The notes under the pieces are model-generated. The model was not told the origin of the DNA and made no database searches. It saw nothing but the letters and a program-made list of their open reading frames with translations. The position numbers and the translations under genes are program-made. A stretch of 64,000 bases of DNA from Anabas testudineus. Lineage: Eukaryota; Chordata; Actinopteri; Anabantiformes; Anabantidae. Positions 1 to 10,530 of this stretch are shown piece by piece. Numbering within the stretch: position 1 is the first letter of the stretch; each line of letters begins with the position of its first letter. The stretch covers positions 19,852,459 to 19,916,458 of the forward strand of contig NC_046626.1 of NCBI RefSeq assembly GCF_900324465.2, given 5' to 3'.

Positions 1-1009
1 AATGTATTTAATGTTTAATCTTATTTCTTCCTCATGTTTTTGTGACATTACTTCACAGAAATCAGTCAAATCAAACAAGAATTGTCAGAACGTCTTTATT
101 ATCTCATCATTTCTTGATTCTTGTTGAATTCATTGAGTTGGAGCTGTTTCCTGTGTTTAGTCATGAAGGATATCACTGCTCATGACAACTTTTCTTTCCT
201 CAAACTGACATTACTCCACATGACAATAACTTCTCTCTGCTCATAACGTTTGTTGAATATTTCTTTGAATGGATTTGTCTGCTGATGTTTTTCTTCCACT
301 GCATATGTACAGAAATCACAACATATTTCTTAGAATTCAAAGCTAGAAATTGATGGTTCTTTATCAAAGGGATGTTGTTCTGAACATTGTGTAAATTGAA
401 ATGGAGTATATTTGACAGATCTAATAAAACAGTAAATACTGTGATGACAAGAAGTAAAGATGCTGTTTATCTTTTGTTCCCATAACTGAGAGTATTCATT
501 AAACCAACTCTATGAATGAAGTCAATCTTTACATGAAACCTGAAATACATGTTAACATTAAATGTAGACAATGAATCAAACTACCAGCTTTAATGAACAG
601 TGTCAGTAAAATACATTGTGTAGATGAATTAGTGACGTTGTACTTCAGGAACAGTTTAGTAACAAGAGTATTAATTGAGTTTATTAGTTTTTCTACATTC
701 CTGCAGCATTTGAAGGCAGCAGGACATGTGTTGATAAATCTACAGCCAGATGTTCCACAGAGCAGTGTCATTACGTTCAACCATATCCTCATATTTAGTT
801 GTGTCAGACGTGGGATAGGCAGCGATTCTAGGATCAGACCTTTATGGAGGCTCAGCCCCTAATGAGAACAACACATGCAGACAGTGCTCTGCTAAAGTGC
901 TCAACACACCTGCTGAAATCACTCATTTTACTGGGAACAATTACTACATTCACATTTTTCTGTCCAGGATATTTTCATTTACAACAATCATCAGTTCCCA
1001 CGTCCCAGA
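1..1009. other. Unassigned AT-rich DNA
   Basis: No gene, RNA or recognisable repeat was found. Reading frames are short and interrupted on both strands. An AATAAA hexamer near 424 on the + strand could end a transcript entering from the left, but no coding sequence supports that. Confidence 0.5.
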
Positions 1010-1290
1010 GTCCTCAATCACTACAGACCAGCGGCTCTGACCTCACATATTTCGAAGGCTTTTCAAAGGCTGATCCTGGAGTCCCTCCCATCTCTGGTTA
1101 AACCCTTACTCGACCCCCTCCAGTTTGCTCATCAACCCCATCTTGGAGTAGCTGATGGACGACCTCATCAACCACTGTCTCCAGTACGTCCACCTTCACA
1201 ACTGTGTGTCTGACACTGTGGTCTGTAGCACAGGTTGTCCACAGGGGAAGAGAGAACCACAGGAGATCCTTTCTACCTGTGACAATCAAT
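1010..1290 (+). mobile_element. LINE reverse-transcriptase fragment (Jockey-superfamily, L2/CR1/Rex-like)
   Basis: Translation in shifting frames gives the order seen in this RT family: HYRPAALTS, then KAFQRLILESLPSLVKPLLD, then PLQFAHQPHLGV, and, after an internal gap, NCVSDTVVCSTGCPQGK, which corresponds to the 'GxPQGxxLSP' block of RT motif 4. The segment that should join the last two blocks is missing, so the copy is internally deleted as well as truncated at both ends. Neither a 5' end nor a 3' tail is present. The exact family cannot be fixed by eye. Confidence 0.75.
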
Positions 1291-1429
1291 CTATATAATT
1301 CTTCCCCCCTCTGTAAGGGGAGTGGGAACTGACAAATGTCTTATATCTGTTGTCATTCCACACTAGACTATAATTATTGACCTATTTTCATCCATCTCAC
1401 ATATTCTGTATATATACTAGGTTCTCTTT

Positions 1430-1740
1430 CCTAACGTTACTCCAGCACAAGTTGACTATCTTGTTGATAATACTGCAGCCTCACTTCAAACAATACTTGA
1501 TACTGTTGCTCCTCCAAAAAAGAAGCTAGTGAGTCAGAGGAAGTTAGCTCCATGGTACAACTCACAAATACGTAGCTTAAAGCAGAAATCACGTAAGCTG
1601 GAAAGGAGGTGGTGTTCCACCAATTGAGATGAATATTGCCAGGAAAGATAGTTTAATAATATGTAAAAAAAATCCCTCCAAAAGTATACATCATCATGGG
1701 CCACAAAGAAATCACCAGAACCCTTTTTGTTTACACTAAT
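1430..1740 (+). mobile_element. LINE fragment, L2-like endonuclease-RT linker
   Basis: The + strand reads VDYLVDNTAASLQTILDTVA, then PPKKKLVSQRKLAPWYNSQI, then RSLKQKSRKLERRW. This is the linker between the endonuclease and RT domains of fish L2-type LINEs, whose hallmark is 'APW(F/Y)xxxLRxxKxxxRxLER'. Stops follow soon after. In an intact element this segment lies upstream of the RT domain, but here the RT-like fragment comes first (1010-1290), so the two are separate insertions or a rearranged copy. Confidence 0.7.
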
Positions 1741-2225
1741 GCACAAATAATGTAATACCTTAAAGTATAAAACTGTAATTATTATGAACACAAACATTAA
1801 AGAGATTATTCTTCTACATGTTTTTTGTAACTTTGTAATTGTAGCATGGACCTAAATTTAACTTTATAATGGAGCCAAATGCACATTATGACCCATGACG
1901 CATGTGAACACTGAAACACTGGTACTCAAACACCACACCAGGTTTCTACCTGTCTGTATTTACTCCCATTCAGATGTAAGAGTATTGAGAGGGTTGGTGT
2001 TAAGACAGCGTTGTAATGTTAAAACTGGAAAATTACAAAGGTAAACTTTTGCCATAAGGTCTGCACAGAGTAAATATCTCTGTTCTGAACTGCACCACGA
2101 TAACACGTGCATTCTGCAGGATGATAGTGAGCATATCTCTAGATCTGAGAGGATCAGGGAGTCGTGCAACAGACGATAAAGGCCCAATGTCTTGTCTTGT
2201 TTGAAAGTCACAGAGTTCAGTTAAA

Positions 2226-2330
2226 AGACACTAGGGGGACACCGCGGACCGCTCCGCTGCCTCAGTCTAGCGGACTCCATATCCCAGAATCCCCCGCGTC
2301 ACTTTTTAACATTCAGGCTACTTCCGTCCT
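2226..2330 (+). promoter_or_regulatory. STARD3NL: Probable STARD3NL promoter: CTCF-like, ZNF143-like and ETS motifs
   Basis: Three motifs lie within about 100 bp of relatively CpG-rich sequence just upstream of a strong splice donor. ACACTAGGGGGACA at 2228-2241 resembles the CTCF core. CTCCATATCCCAGAATCC at about 2275-2292 resembles the ZNF143/SBS element (ACTACAATTCCCAGCATGC type). ACTTCCG at 2320-2326 is an ETS-family core. There is no TATA box. This composition is typical of broad vertebrate housekeeping promoters. Assigning it to STARD3NL rests on strand, position and the donor at 2453. Confidence 0.5.
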
Positions 2331-2452
2331 GTGTGAGCTCACGAAGGGGAAACAGATCGCTCGTCTGCTGCGGTGAGGTCAATATCTGCTCGACTGAAAC
2401 CACCTCAGGGCGGATTCGGAAAATAAACCACCTTAGGGAACGAGATTGAAAG
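2300..2452 (+). other. STARD3NL: Probable non-coding exon 1 of STARD3NL
   Basis: The exon ends at a consensus donor, AAAG|gtaaga (gt at 2453). A weaker alternative donor, CTGCG|gtgagg, lies at 2373. No open coding frame continues across it, which fits a 5' UTR exon. The transcription start is not visible; about 2300 is a guess from the ZNF143/ETS pair. The next exon begins at 5707. Confidence 0.4.
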
Positions 2453-2554
2453 GTAAGAGCCGTTGTGGAGCCGTTTAAAAGCCGGTTTAGGCACATGAGT
2501 TGAAGCTAATCTGCTAGCTAACGTTAGCTGTGCAGCTGGTAAACACCTCAGTTG

Positions 2555-2670
2555 TATTATGTCCTCTCATCTGCTCTGTGTTTTATTATGTCCTCTCATC
2601 TGCTCTGTGTTTTATTATGTCCTCTCATCTGCTCTGTGTTTTATTATGTCCTCTCATCTGCTCTGTGTTT
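2555..2670 (+). repeat. 29-bp minisatellite, four copies
   Basis: Four nearly identical 29-bp units in head-to-tail order, each containing ATTATGTCCTCTCATCTG followed by CTCTGTGTTTT. The A of ATTATG recurs at 2556, 2585, 2614 and 2643, a constant 29-bp step. The array lies about 100 bp inside the first intron of STARD3NL. The near-perfect copies point to recent expansion. Confidence 0.95.
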
Positions 2671-5600
2671 GTCTGTTTCCTTTTACTTCACCTTTTATTC
2701 TGCGTCACATTTGCTCCTTTACTGTCTAAAGCAGCTCAGGTGTATGCTAAAGCTATGCTAAAGAAAGTATTACTGATGGTGGTGGCCTCTTCTCTGACAG
2801 TCAGTGCTGAATTAATGCAGTGACACTTCTTTTTATTATTATTATATAATAATTAATATTATTGAATTGCAGTGATTAAGCTGCTTTAAGCCTCACAAAC
2901 CGTCTTGTAGCTGGTTGTGTTGATTTTACTCATTTAGCTCATTGACCTATTTGTTTTTTAGCTTCACCTGCTCTGGTGATTCTAGTGAAACACAGCAGAG
3001 CATTTAGCAGCTAAAGAGCCAGATATGTATGTGATTTGGTGAAGAACCGAGCTAAAAGCATGGTGAATATTGGACGTGGAGACAAGTACAGATGAAAGAT
3101 CCAAAAGAAGTCAGTTAATTATACTCATGGCTGGTCTTCTGATGTATTTCAGCCAATAATTTTAGGTATTAGTCGTGTTTATTTAGTAATATCCACACAT
3201 GTGCTTTGTTCTTAAGAAACTACACCATTTATCTGTTCAAATGTGTTCAGCTTGACTGGAGAAATGGTTGCACAAATGTTTCAGTGGATATCAGTAATCT
3301 GTAAAGGTCCCTGTGATCAGCTAAAATGAGAGCAGCCTATTAAGTCTGTAGGAATCTAAGCACAAAGCAACAGTTTCAGATTATTACAAATCACTCAGCC
3401 GGCTGCAGTTTTCCCTCGAATCACAGTTGTACTGGTGGAAAAGTAGAACTAGTTTTTTACTGCCCAGAGATAAAGGTTTCTCCAGAAATATTTCCAGCAG
3501 TGGTGGAGTGGTGTTCACATCCATGAGTGTGTGACGATGACAGAAGTAGAGACACACAAACACTAGACCAGACATTTTTGTCTGCACAATGATTTAATGT
3601 TGATTTGAGTTTGATTTTAGCATTTAATTACTAGCCTGAATAACCAGAGAATTCCCAACACAGCTTCTAAAATGGTTTCAGATGTGATTGTGAACTGAAT
3701 ATTTTTTCCATTTTGACCATAAATACATATTTCATAAATTAATTGAGGCACATTTCACTACTTTCTGGGCTTTGGGAGATAAAACAATTCACCAAAAAAT
3801 AATTGGCAGATGCATCAATAGTACAAATTATCTGTATTTGAAGGATAACAGTGAGACTAATCACTTCTCATCATCTGACTGAATTCAATAGTGATTCCAG
3901 TTTCTGCTCACTTGAACCAGTCAGACCTGTGTTCCCATCGACCTCTGTCAGCTGACGGCTGGTTAAAAATCACACCCAATGTGAAACTGTAATCGCTGCT
4001 GCAGATTAGATTAGTATCTAGTGCAGAGTTTCCACAAAAATGTTATCGACCACAAAAACAGGAACAGGAAACTATTGTCGGTTTCCCCAGCATTCATCTC
4101 TTACATCAGGAAATTTAAACTTTCGTTTTTGAATCGGTTTCTAGTTTCCACTAGAAAATGAATCTCAGTTTGCTCTTTTATTGCTGTTTGTAATTTGAAC
4201 TTATCTCTACATTTAAAACGTCAGTAATCACCTTCATTTTCTATGTGCATCCTGAATTTGCCTCCAAACATTGTTATGAAAATGTTTAAAGCTAAAGTTC
4301 CATCAAGACCTTTGTTAATGTTACACTGGTCATTGTTTATGGGGATTTTAGAAGTTGAATTAAGGTCAAGCTGGATAAAAATCCTCTGACTTCTTAAATA
4401 AATGTTATATAAACATTATAAACATTCCTGCTGTAGGTCACTAGATTTAGTTTTATAAAAAAACAAACGCATCCATGACATGTCGCGTATAAATAAATGT
4501 ATGGTTTAAATGGTTTTACATATCTTGTGCTTTTAGACATACTATTTGTAAAAGTGTTTCTGTTAAAAACACAATGAGTATTAGGAAATGAGGACATACT
4601 GTATTGTTTTGGTCACAGTAATATCGCCCTAATAAAAAAAGCAGCAGCGAAGGATCAAATCATCAAGTCTGGTGTAAAAAGGAAACTGGAGACAGATACT
4701 GGAGTTTTTTTGTTTCAGGGAAAATCTGACAAACGGGACTTGTGGGAGTGTTTTCTCGCTTATTTCTTTCTTTTTCATATGACATCGCTCACGTTTCCCC
4801 AGCAGAACACACTGACGTCATTTATGATCATTTACTGATCATCTGATGGATGGCGGTAACCTACGTGTGCTGAAGCTGCCATCCACATTGGAAATTGGAA
4901 AAATGTAATATTTAAAAATATTACAAATATAGGAACTGCTTCTTGTGGAGTTTTTGGGCTGTTGAAAAGTGTAAAACATGCAAATGTTGACGTGCAGCCA
5001 CACAAATAGTTTAAATAAAAAGCAGAAATCTGCTGCGATGTCTACACTCCGTTTATTTTAGTTGCTCTCTCAGCGTAACTTACAGTCAAGGCAAAAGTGC
5101 AGATTGTTTCACTTCCTAAAACAACATCAAGCGTTTTGGTCGTTCAAGGGCAGATCTCATGTCACACAGACAGTAGCTGTTATTATCAGGATTGTGTAGC
5201 AGTGGAAATAAAAACTTGTTAAACAGTGAACTGTATTTTTTAAGTGGAGGAGATCTTTAATTTTGCACCTGAAAAGCAGTGATATTATTATTATTATTAT
5301 TATATATGTATTCCAACTTTATTCGTACCCTACAGTAAAACCTTGTACATGGTGTGTTCACTTAAGACAGGGTTCATTTTGCAGTGTGTGTTGACCTGTC
5401 GGTGTTGATGTAGGAATTTATTATTTTGAATTGTGGTGTTTGAGGTGAGAAGTTTTCAAACCCTTCCTGTATAATTTTCACTTCCCCTCTGATCATCCAT
5501 GGCATCTTCAGTAGGAACCAATAGGTTTGTGGCCATGTTCCTGTGATTGGACGAGAGGTCAGACAGAACTACGATGTCGTGGTTTTAGGTTTTTTGTGGA

Positions 5601-5706
5601 TTAGTTAACAGAGAGAAGATACAGAGCGACACCCGTGTTATCCTCACGTTAAACTGTAGATAAATCTCTTTCTCACTCGTTGGTTTTTGCTTCGTCCTTC
5701 CTGCAG
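2671..5706 (+). other. STARD3NL intron 1 (no other gene seen)
   Basis: AT-rich intronic sequence with no credible coding frame. It includes a short (ATT)n run at about 5284-5302. It ends in a pyrimidine-rich acceptor, CCTTCCTGCAG, at 5706. Confidence 0.5.
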
Positions 5707-5862
5707 ATGCAGTGATGCTGTTTTCCAGCACAGAGTGAGTCCACGTCCACCGAACCGGCCCAGTGTCCTGCTTCGATGACCTTCCTCGTCCCCTGACTCA
5801 GCCCACCTTCTGAAGGTTGACCAGAGGGCGGGGCCGGCCCTGCTCGGAGGGCGGGGCCAGCG
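5707..5862 (+). promoter_or_regulatory. STARD3NL: 5' UTR of STARD3NL start exon with three short uORFs
   Basis: If the acceptor at 5706 is used, the leader carries three small upstream reading frames before the main start at 5863. They are ATG-CAG-TGA (5707-5715), a second ATG overlapping that stop (5715-5738, seven codons), and a third at 5776-5796 (six codons). All end before the main ATG. That ATG sits in a fair context (G at -3, G at +4), so translation by reinitiation or leaky scanning is likely. Confidence 0.45.
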
Positions 5863-8800
5863 ATGGACAGCGGCGGCAGCAGCATCTCTGAATCGTGGCT
5901 GACTGGCAGAGGGAGGGGGTCTGTCCACACCATGCCCAGCTCGATGAGGGGGGAGTCGTACGAAGCCGGGGAGAAGAAGTGCATCTCTGATGTGAGGAGG
6001 ACCTTCTGCCTCTTCGTCACCTTTGACCTCTTGTTCATCACGTTGCTCTGGATCATAGAGCTCAATGTAAGACGTGGTTGTTACTGAACGTCCGTCTCAG
6101 ACGGTTTGATTGGCGATTCTAAATTATGATGTTGAGGTATTTAATTTGATACAGGTTTAGAAATAATAACAAACACAATGTTTCTAAGCTGATAAAACAC
6201 AACAGTCATGAGCTTTTGTTTATTTAATACAGTGAAAAAATAAGTGAGAATGTTCAACATTTTTTAACTTCCATTCTTAGTTTGTGGAGGTTTTTTACAT
6301 CATTCCATGGTCTAACTTATGTTCTGAACTTTTATTATTAAATGATATGAAGGTGGTGGAGGTGGTGTTTTTTCCCCTTCGTTTATATCAATACTAGAAA
6401 CTGGTTGTGAACCAAAGCTGTGAACACAGTCAAATGTTTGATTTGTGTCGAGGCCGAACAGAATTAGATCAGGTGCTGCTGGAGAAGTAGCTCGAGGTCA
6501 CGCAGCTTTAAAACTTAGTGTCCTGAAGGAGGAAGTGATTTCACTGCAGCCCACATTCTCAGACTGCTCCAGATTTCATAAATTCAAATAGCTGTGGATG
6601 CACAGAGGGACTCGCTCAGATTTTATATGAAGGTGTTTGGAACGAGAGTCCATGGATTCACATCGTAACGTTAAACGTTTCTTATCTGACTGTCTGCAGA
6701 CTCTCTGGGTCTGAAAACCCAAATGTGCACACAGCAGTTTCCTGTGTCATTGTATATTCATCTTCCTTCCTCTCTGCAAGAACAAATATCTGCGGTTCAC
6801 TTGTTAACATTACTCTGTTATGACCATGGGTTTGAAAACAAAGCAGCAGATGTACTACTACTACTAACAGGTAAAAGAAGTAGTACTTCTAAGTACTGTA
6901 CCTTTAGAGGAGTAGCAGTAGCAGCTGTTAGTTTTATTCAACATTTATGTTGGTTAAAACCATGAAAACCATCTTTGTTTCAGTTATTTGAAAGTAAGTC
7001 TCTCTGATAACAGTCTCTCAAATCTGAAGATTCCCTGTTTCTTCTACATAAACCACTGGAAACTGAACATTTTAAGGTTTTTAACTTGTGTACCACACAC
7101 TGAACATAAGTGAGGACGTGCAGCTTGAGTATATATGAGACTAAAACTACACACGGGCCTGTGTCGTCTCAGAGTAACAGACTGAAAACTTCATGAACAT
7201 ATCAATAACATCATTGTATAGTTGAAAAATTCCAGAGCTGAGTTTGTCACCAAAACAATTCCAACAGGTTTGTGCCAAGTATCTCATTCCAGTCATACTG
7301 ATGATACCAGTGGAGCTGATGAAGCAGCTGAATAAACCAGATCCTGTCGAGCAAAACCCACAGTTTGGATTTCAGTACAAAGTATTCTTGTGTATTTATT
7401 TTATTGGGTATTGCAGTGTTTACAGTGTATTTGGCCTGTTGACACAATGAGTCTTTAGTTTAAAAGAAGTTCTGCTGTAGTTTACATCATACATACAATA
7501 ACACACATACTTAACGAGGCCATATTATTCATCATATTCTTATTCTGCGACTAGTTGCTACTAACATAGAGTAAAGAGTTAATTATTTTAAACTGCATGT
7601 CTTACTTGTATTAAAGTCTGGTTCTCATAAATATGTTTTTAAAACATGTTAAAGACGATGATTCATGTACTGTACTTCTGGACCGTACCACAGTGTCTTC
7701 CTGGTAAATCTTACTCATTGATCAGTGTGGCTGAGGTTTGGTTTATTGAGTATCTTTGTGTTTGTGATCAGGTGAACGGCGGCATTCAGAAGCAGCTGAA
7801 TCAGGAAGTCCTGCACTACGACTACCACGCGTCCTTCTTCGACATCTTTGTAAGACGTTCACTTTTCCACATTTCACACACAGATAACCCCTATTTATTA
7901 ATTAATTTATTTATTTTACTTACCTTTATTCTCCTACCTCAGCTCCTGGCTGTGTTCAGGTTTGCCACTCTCATCTTGGCCTACGCCGTGTGCAAGCTTC
8001 GTCACTGGTGGGCCATAGCAGTAAGTTATCATGAGCATTTCTTAGTTTGTACGAGCAGGGGGGGGGGCTGTCTAGACAAAAGAAATCAGTGTCTTGGCTT
8101 TAGTAGAACCAAGTCTTTTATCCTGCTCCTCGATTTATTTTGAATATTTATCCTTTTAAGAGGTGTCTGTTATTTCTGTTATTTCATTGGAACTCAACCA
8201 ACCACTTAAAACCAGAATATTACTTTTTGTTTTTTTGTCCTTTTTATTTGTGTGTGTGATATAATATAATATAATATAATATAATATAATATAATATAAT
8301 ATAACATAATATAGTAATAGAAACTGAAGAGAACACACTGCATGCTGTCCCTATGAGTTGTAAGCTGTTATTTTTTCTTGGTTTTTCTCTCATGGTGTCT
8401 TGGTCTTAGCAGCTATAAGTCATAAACAATGATATACTCAAAATGTAACACATGAAAAGCTATATGAGATGGTTTCCACTGACGTGAGTGTGATCTCTGT
8501 CTGTACAGGTCACCACTGCAGTCAGCTGTGCGTTCCTCATCGTTAAAGTTATCCTGTCAAAGGTATCATTACGCCCTCTGCTGCTCAGTGTCAGTACTGC
8601 TGTTGTCTGGTTCTAACCTGTTTGTTTGGATGATAAACAAACATTCTTAATATCACTTATTGATATTAAATATTCTGATTGATTGTGTCCATATGAGGAA
8701 CCACAGTCACTTTACTAAACACTAAATGTCTCTGTGCAGCTGCTCTCTCAAGGGGCCTTTGGGTACCTGTTACCCATCATCTCCTTCGTGTTGGCCTGGA

Positions 8801-9862
8801 TCGAAACGTGGCTGCTCGACTTCAAAGTTCTGCCTCAGGAGGCCGAAGACGAAAACAGTGAGTCGCACTTTCACCTGTTTTACTACCACTGTTAGTACCG
8901 TTACTCGTGACACTGCAGTAAACCTCCTGTTAATATTCTGAAGTACGAATACAATAATGTATAAATGAAGTACAGATACAGTGTTAGACTTGTTTTATTG
9001 GTGTATTTATACTAATACAATGAATACTACTACTACTGCTGCTGCTGTTAGTGGTACTACTAAAATTAATATTCTAAGTACTTTTACTACCATTAAAAGT
9101 GAGTATTGTCACTGGAACCTCTCACTCATTAGTATAAATTAATTTACTAAAGCAGTACTTCTATCTGTTTAATGTAACTAGCCTTTTAAACACTGTAATA
9201 ATGGGAACAGAAGAATACTGATATTACTGTTATCATAGTAATATTACTATAGTATCAGTACTCTCAGCAGGATTAATACGTGTCCTCCTTTTTTAGGATA
9301 TCAGTCCTTTATTAGCGATGCACAGCGACCTCCCCTCTTGTATCCGGGTCCTGTATCTGAAGGACAGTTCTACTCTCCACCAGAGTCTGTGGCAGGTCTG
9401 TTTACTCCCACCTTCATTCAGTGATTTTAGTTTTTGATAGTCTCGTACTTTTCATGACGGTAAAGGAAGCTGAGTAAATGTTTTACCAAAGTTAAACTGT
9501 GCACTTCAACGTAGCTGCTTGAACTCATCAAACCTTCATTAATCTCAAAATGGAGCTAAAAAGGGAACTTGTTACCTGCAGAGCTGACGTTTGGATTGAA
9601 CCAGGCTACCTGTTTTCCCCTGAGTCCAGTCTTTATGCTTTGCTAAACAAATCCCGCCTGCAGCCTCAGACTGGACCATTAGTTATTTAATATGAGATTA
9701 GCACCTATTTTATTATTATCATCTAATTCCTGCCAAGAAACTATGTTTGTCTAGATGACTTTAAATAATTCTTATTTTCACACTGACCTGTTTTCAGACT
9801 CTGACGAGGATCTGGATGATAAACATGATCCAGAAAAAGGGCTCCTTCAGAAGGTGACTTAA
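5863..9862 (+). CDS. STARD3NL: STARD3 N-terminal-like protein (MENTHO), seven coding exons
   Basis: A late-endosomal membrane protein with a MENTAL domain. In this family the domain binds cholesterol, pairs with STARD3 and tethers endosomes to the ER through VAP proteins. Coding exons: 5863-6066, 7772-7849, 7943-8020, 8509-8562, 8740-8857, 9297-9395 and 9798-9862, all with GT-AG borders and matching phases. They join to 231 aa (human about 234). The conserved block GISDVRRTFCLFVTFDLLF is present here as CISDVRRTFCLFVTFDLLFI. Four membrane spans fall near residues 48-66, 94-113, 118-136 and 143-164. QFYSPPES at about 201-208 matches the phospho-FFAT motif described for STARD3/STARD3NL. The N-terminus (MDSGGSSISESW) differs from mammals. 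An alternative last splice (AAG|gtgact at 9853 to an exon at 9965) would end the protein in KDLNL instead of KVT. Confidence 0.96.
8259..8312. repeat. (ATAAT)n microsatellite
   Basis: About ten head-to-tail copies of a 5-bp ATAAT unit, with a few mismatches at the right edge, inside a STARD3NL intron. A run of ten G residues lies 200 bp upstream (about 8058-8067). Confidence 0.9.
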
Positions 9863-10530
9863 CAGGTAACAAGGTTTACGTATGTTCTAACTCGTCACGT
9901 ATGTTCTTTAAGGGAGATTATAAATCTAGCTGAATCATCCATTTCCTGTTTTTGATCTCCTCAGGATCTGAATTTGTGAGGGTGAAGTTCTCTTCCTCTC
10001 GTTGTGCTACTGAGAGAAATCTGCCTTACACGTGCTGCCATTTTAGTTTTTATTCGTCCTCGTACGACTGCACCTCACTCTCTGATATCAGCCTTCTACT
10101 GCGTGTACACGAGTTTGGAAAAGTGCCGCTTAAAAAAACAATTTAGGTAAAATCGCTCTAGGGTTTAGCTTTTCCACGTGGTTCAGGAACCCTGAACCTT
10201 CGAAGAGAATTCATATTAAAGGATTTGGTTGAATAAAAATTAAATAAACTTATTGTAGATATATTTCAGTGTCAGAACAGAAAAGAAACGTATTCAACTT
10301 TGTCCTGCTTACGTTTTTATACAAAAGTTGAAGAAACTCAGTATTTTTTCTTTCAAAGCAATAAATGTCTTAATATTTCCAACATGTTTACTTTTCATTT
10401 GTTGGTCATCTTCAGTTTTGAAGTCACTGTGGGAAAATAAGCTCTCCGCCTAAAGAAAGAAGGAATGTTTCAGCTTGTGTTAAGCATATGGACCATGTTT
10501 GTAGCCAACGAGGGGAAGAATAAATACAGT
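9863..10530 (+). other. STARD3NL: STARD3NL 3' end with possible 3' UTR intron and poly(A) signals
   Basis: The stop codon (9860-9862) is followed at once by CAG|gtaaca (gt at 9867) and then by a good acceptor, TTTTTGATCTCCTCAG, ending at 9964. An intron of about 100 bp may therefore be removed either just after the stop or, from the AAG|gt donor at 9854, just before it. AATAAA hexamers lie at about 10232, 10243, 10360 and 10519. Which one is used cannot be told from the sequence. Confidence 0.45.

Noticed and set aside
2530-2823. A 97-codon frame with a repeated LSSALCF...MSSHLLC pattern
   Set aside because: The repeated peptide is a by-product of the 29-bp minisatellite. The repeat length is not a multiple of three, so the pattern cycles through frames.
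5673-6065. A 130-codon minus-strand frame over the STARD3NL start exon
   Set aside because: It is antisense to a well-supported coding exon and its leader, has no known domain, and is explained by the GC-rich sequence opposite a real gene.
8156-8338. A minus-strand frame with YYVILYYIILYY repeats
   Set aside because: It is a translation of the ATAAT microsatellite.
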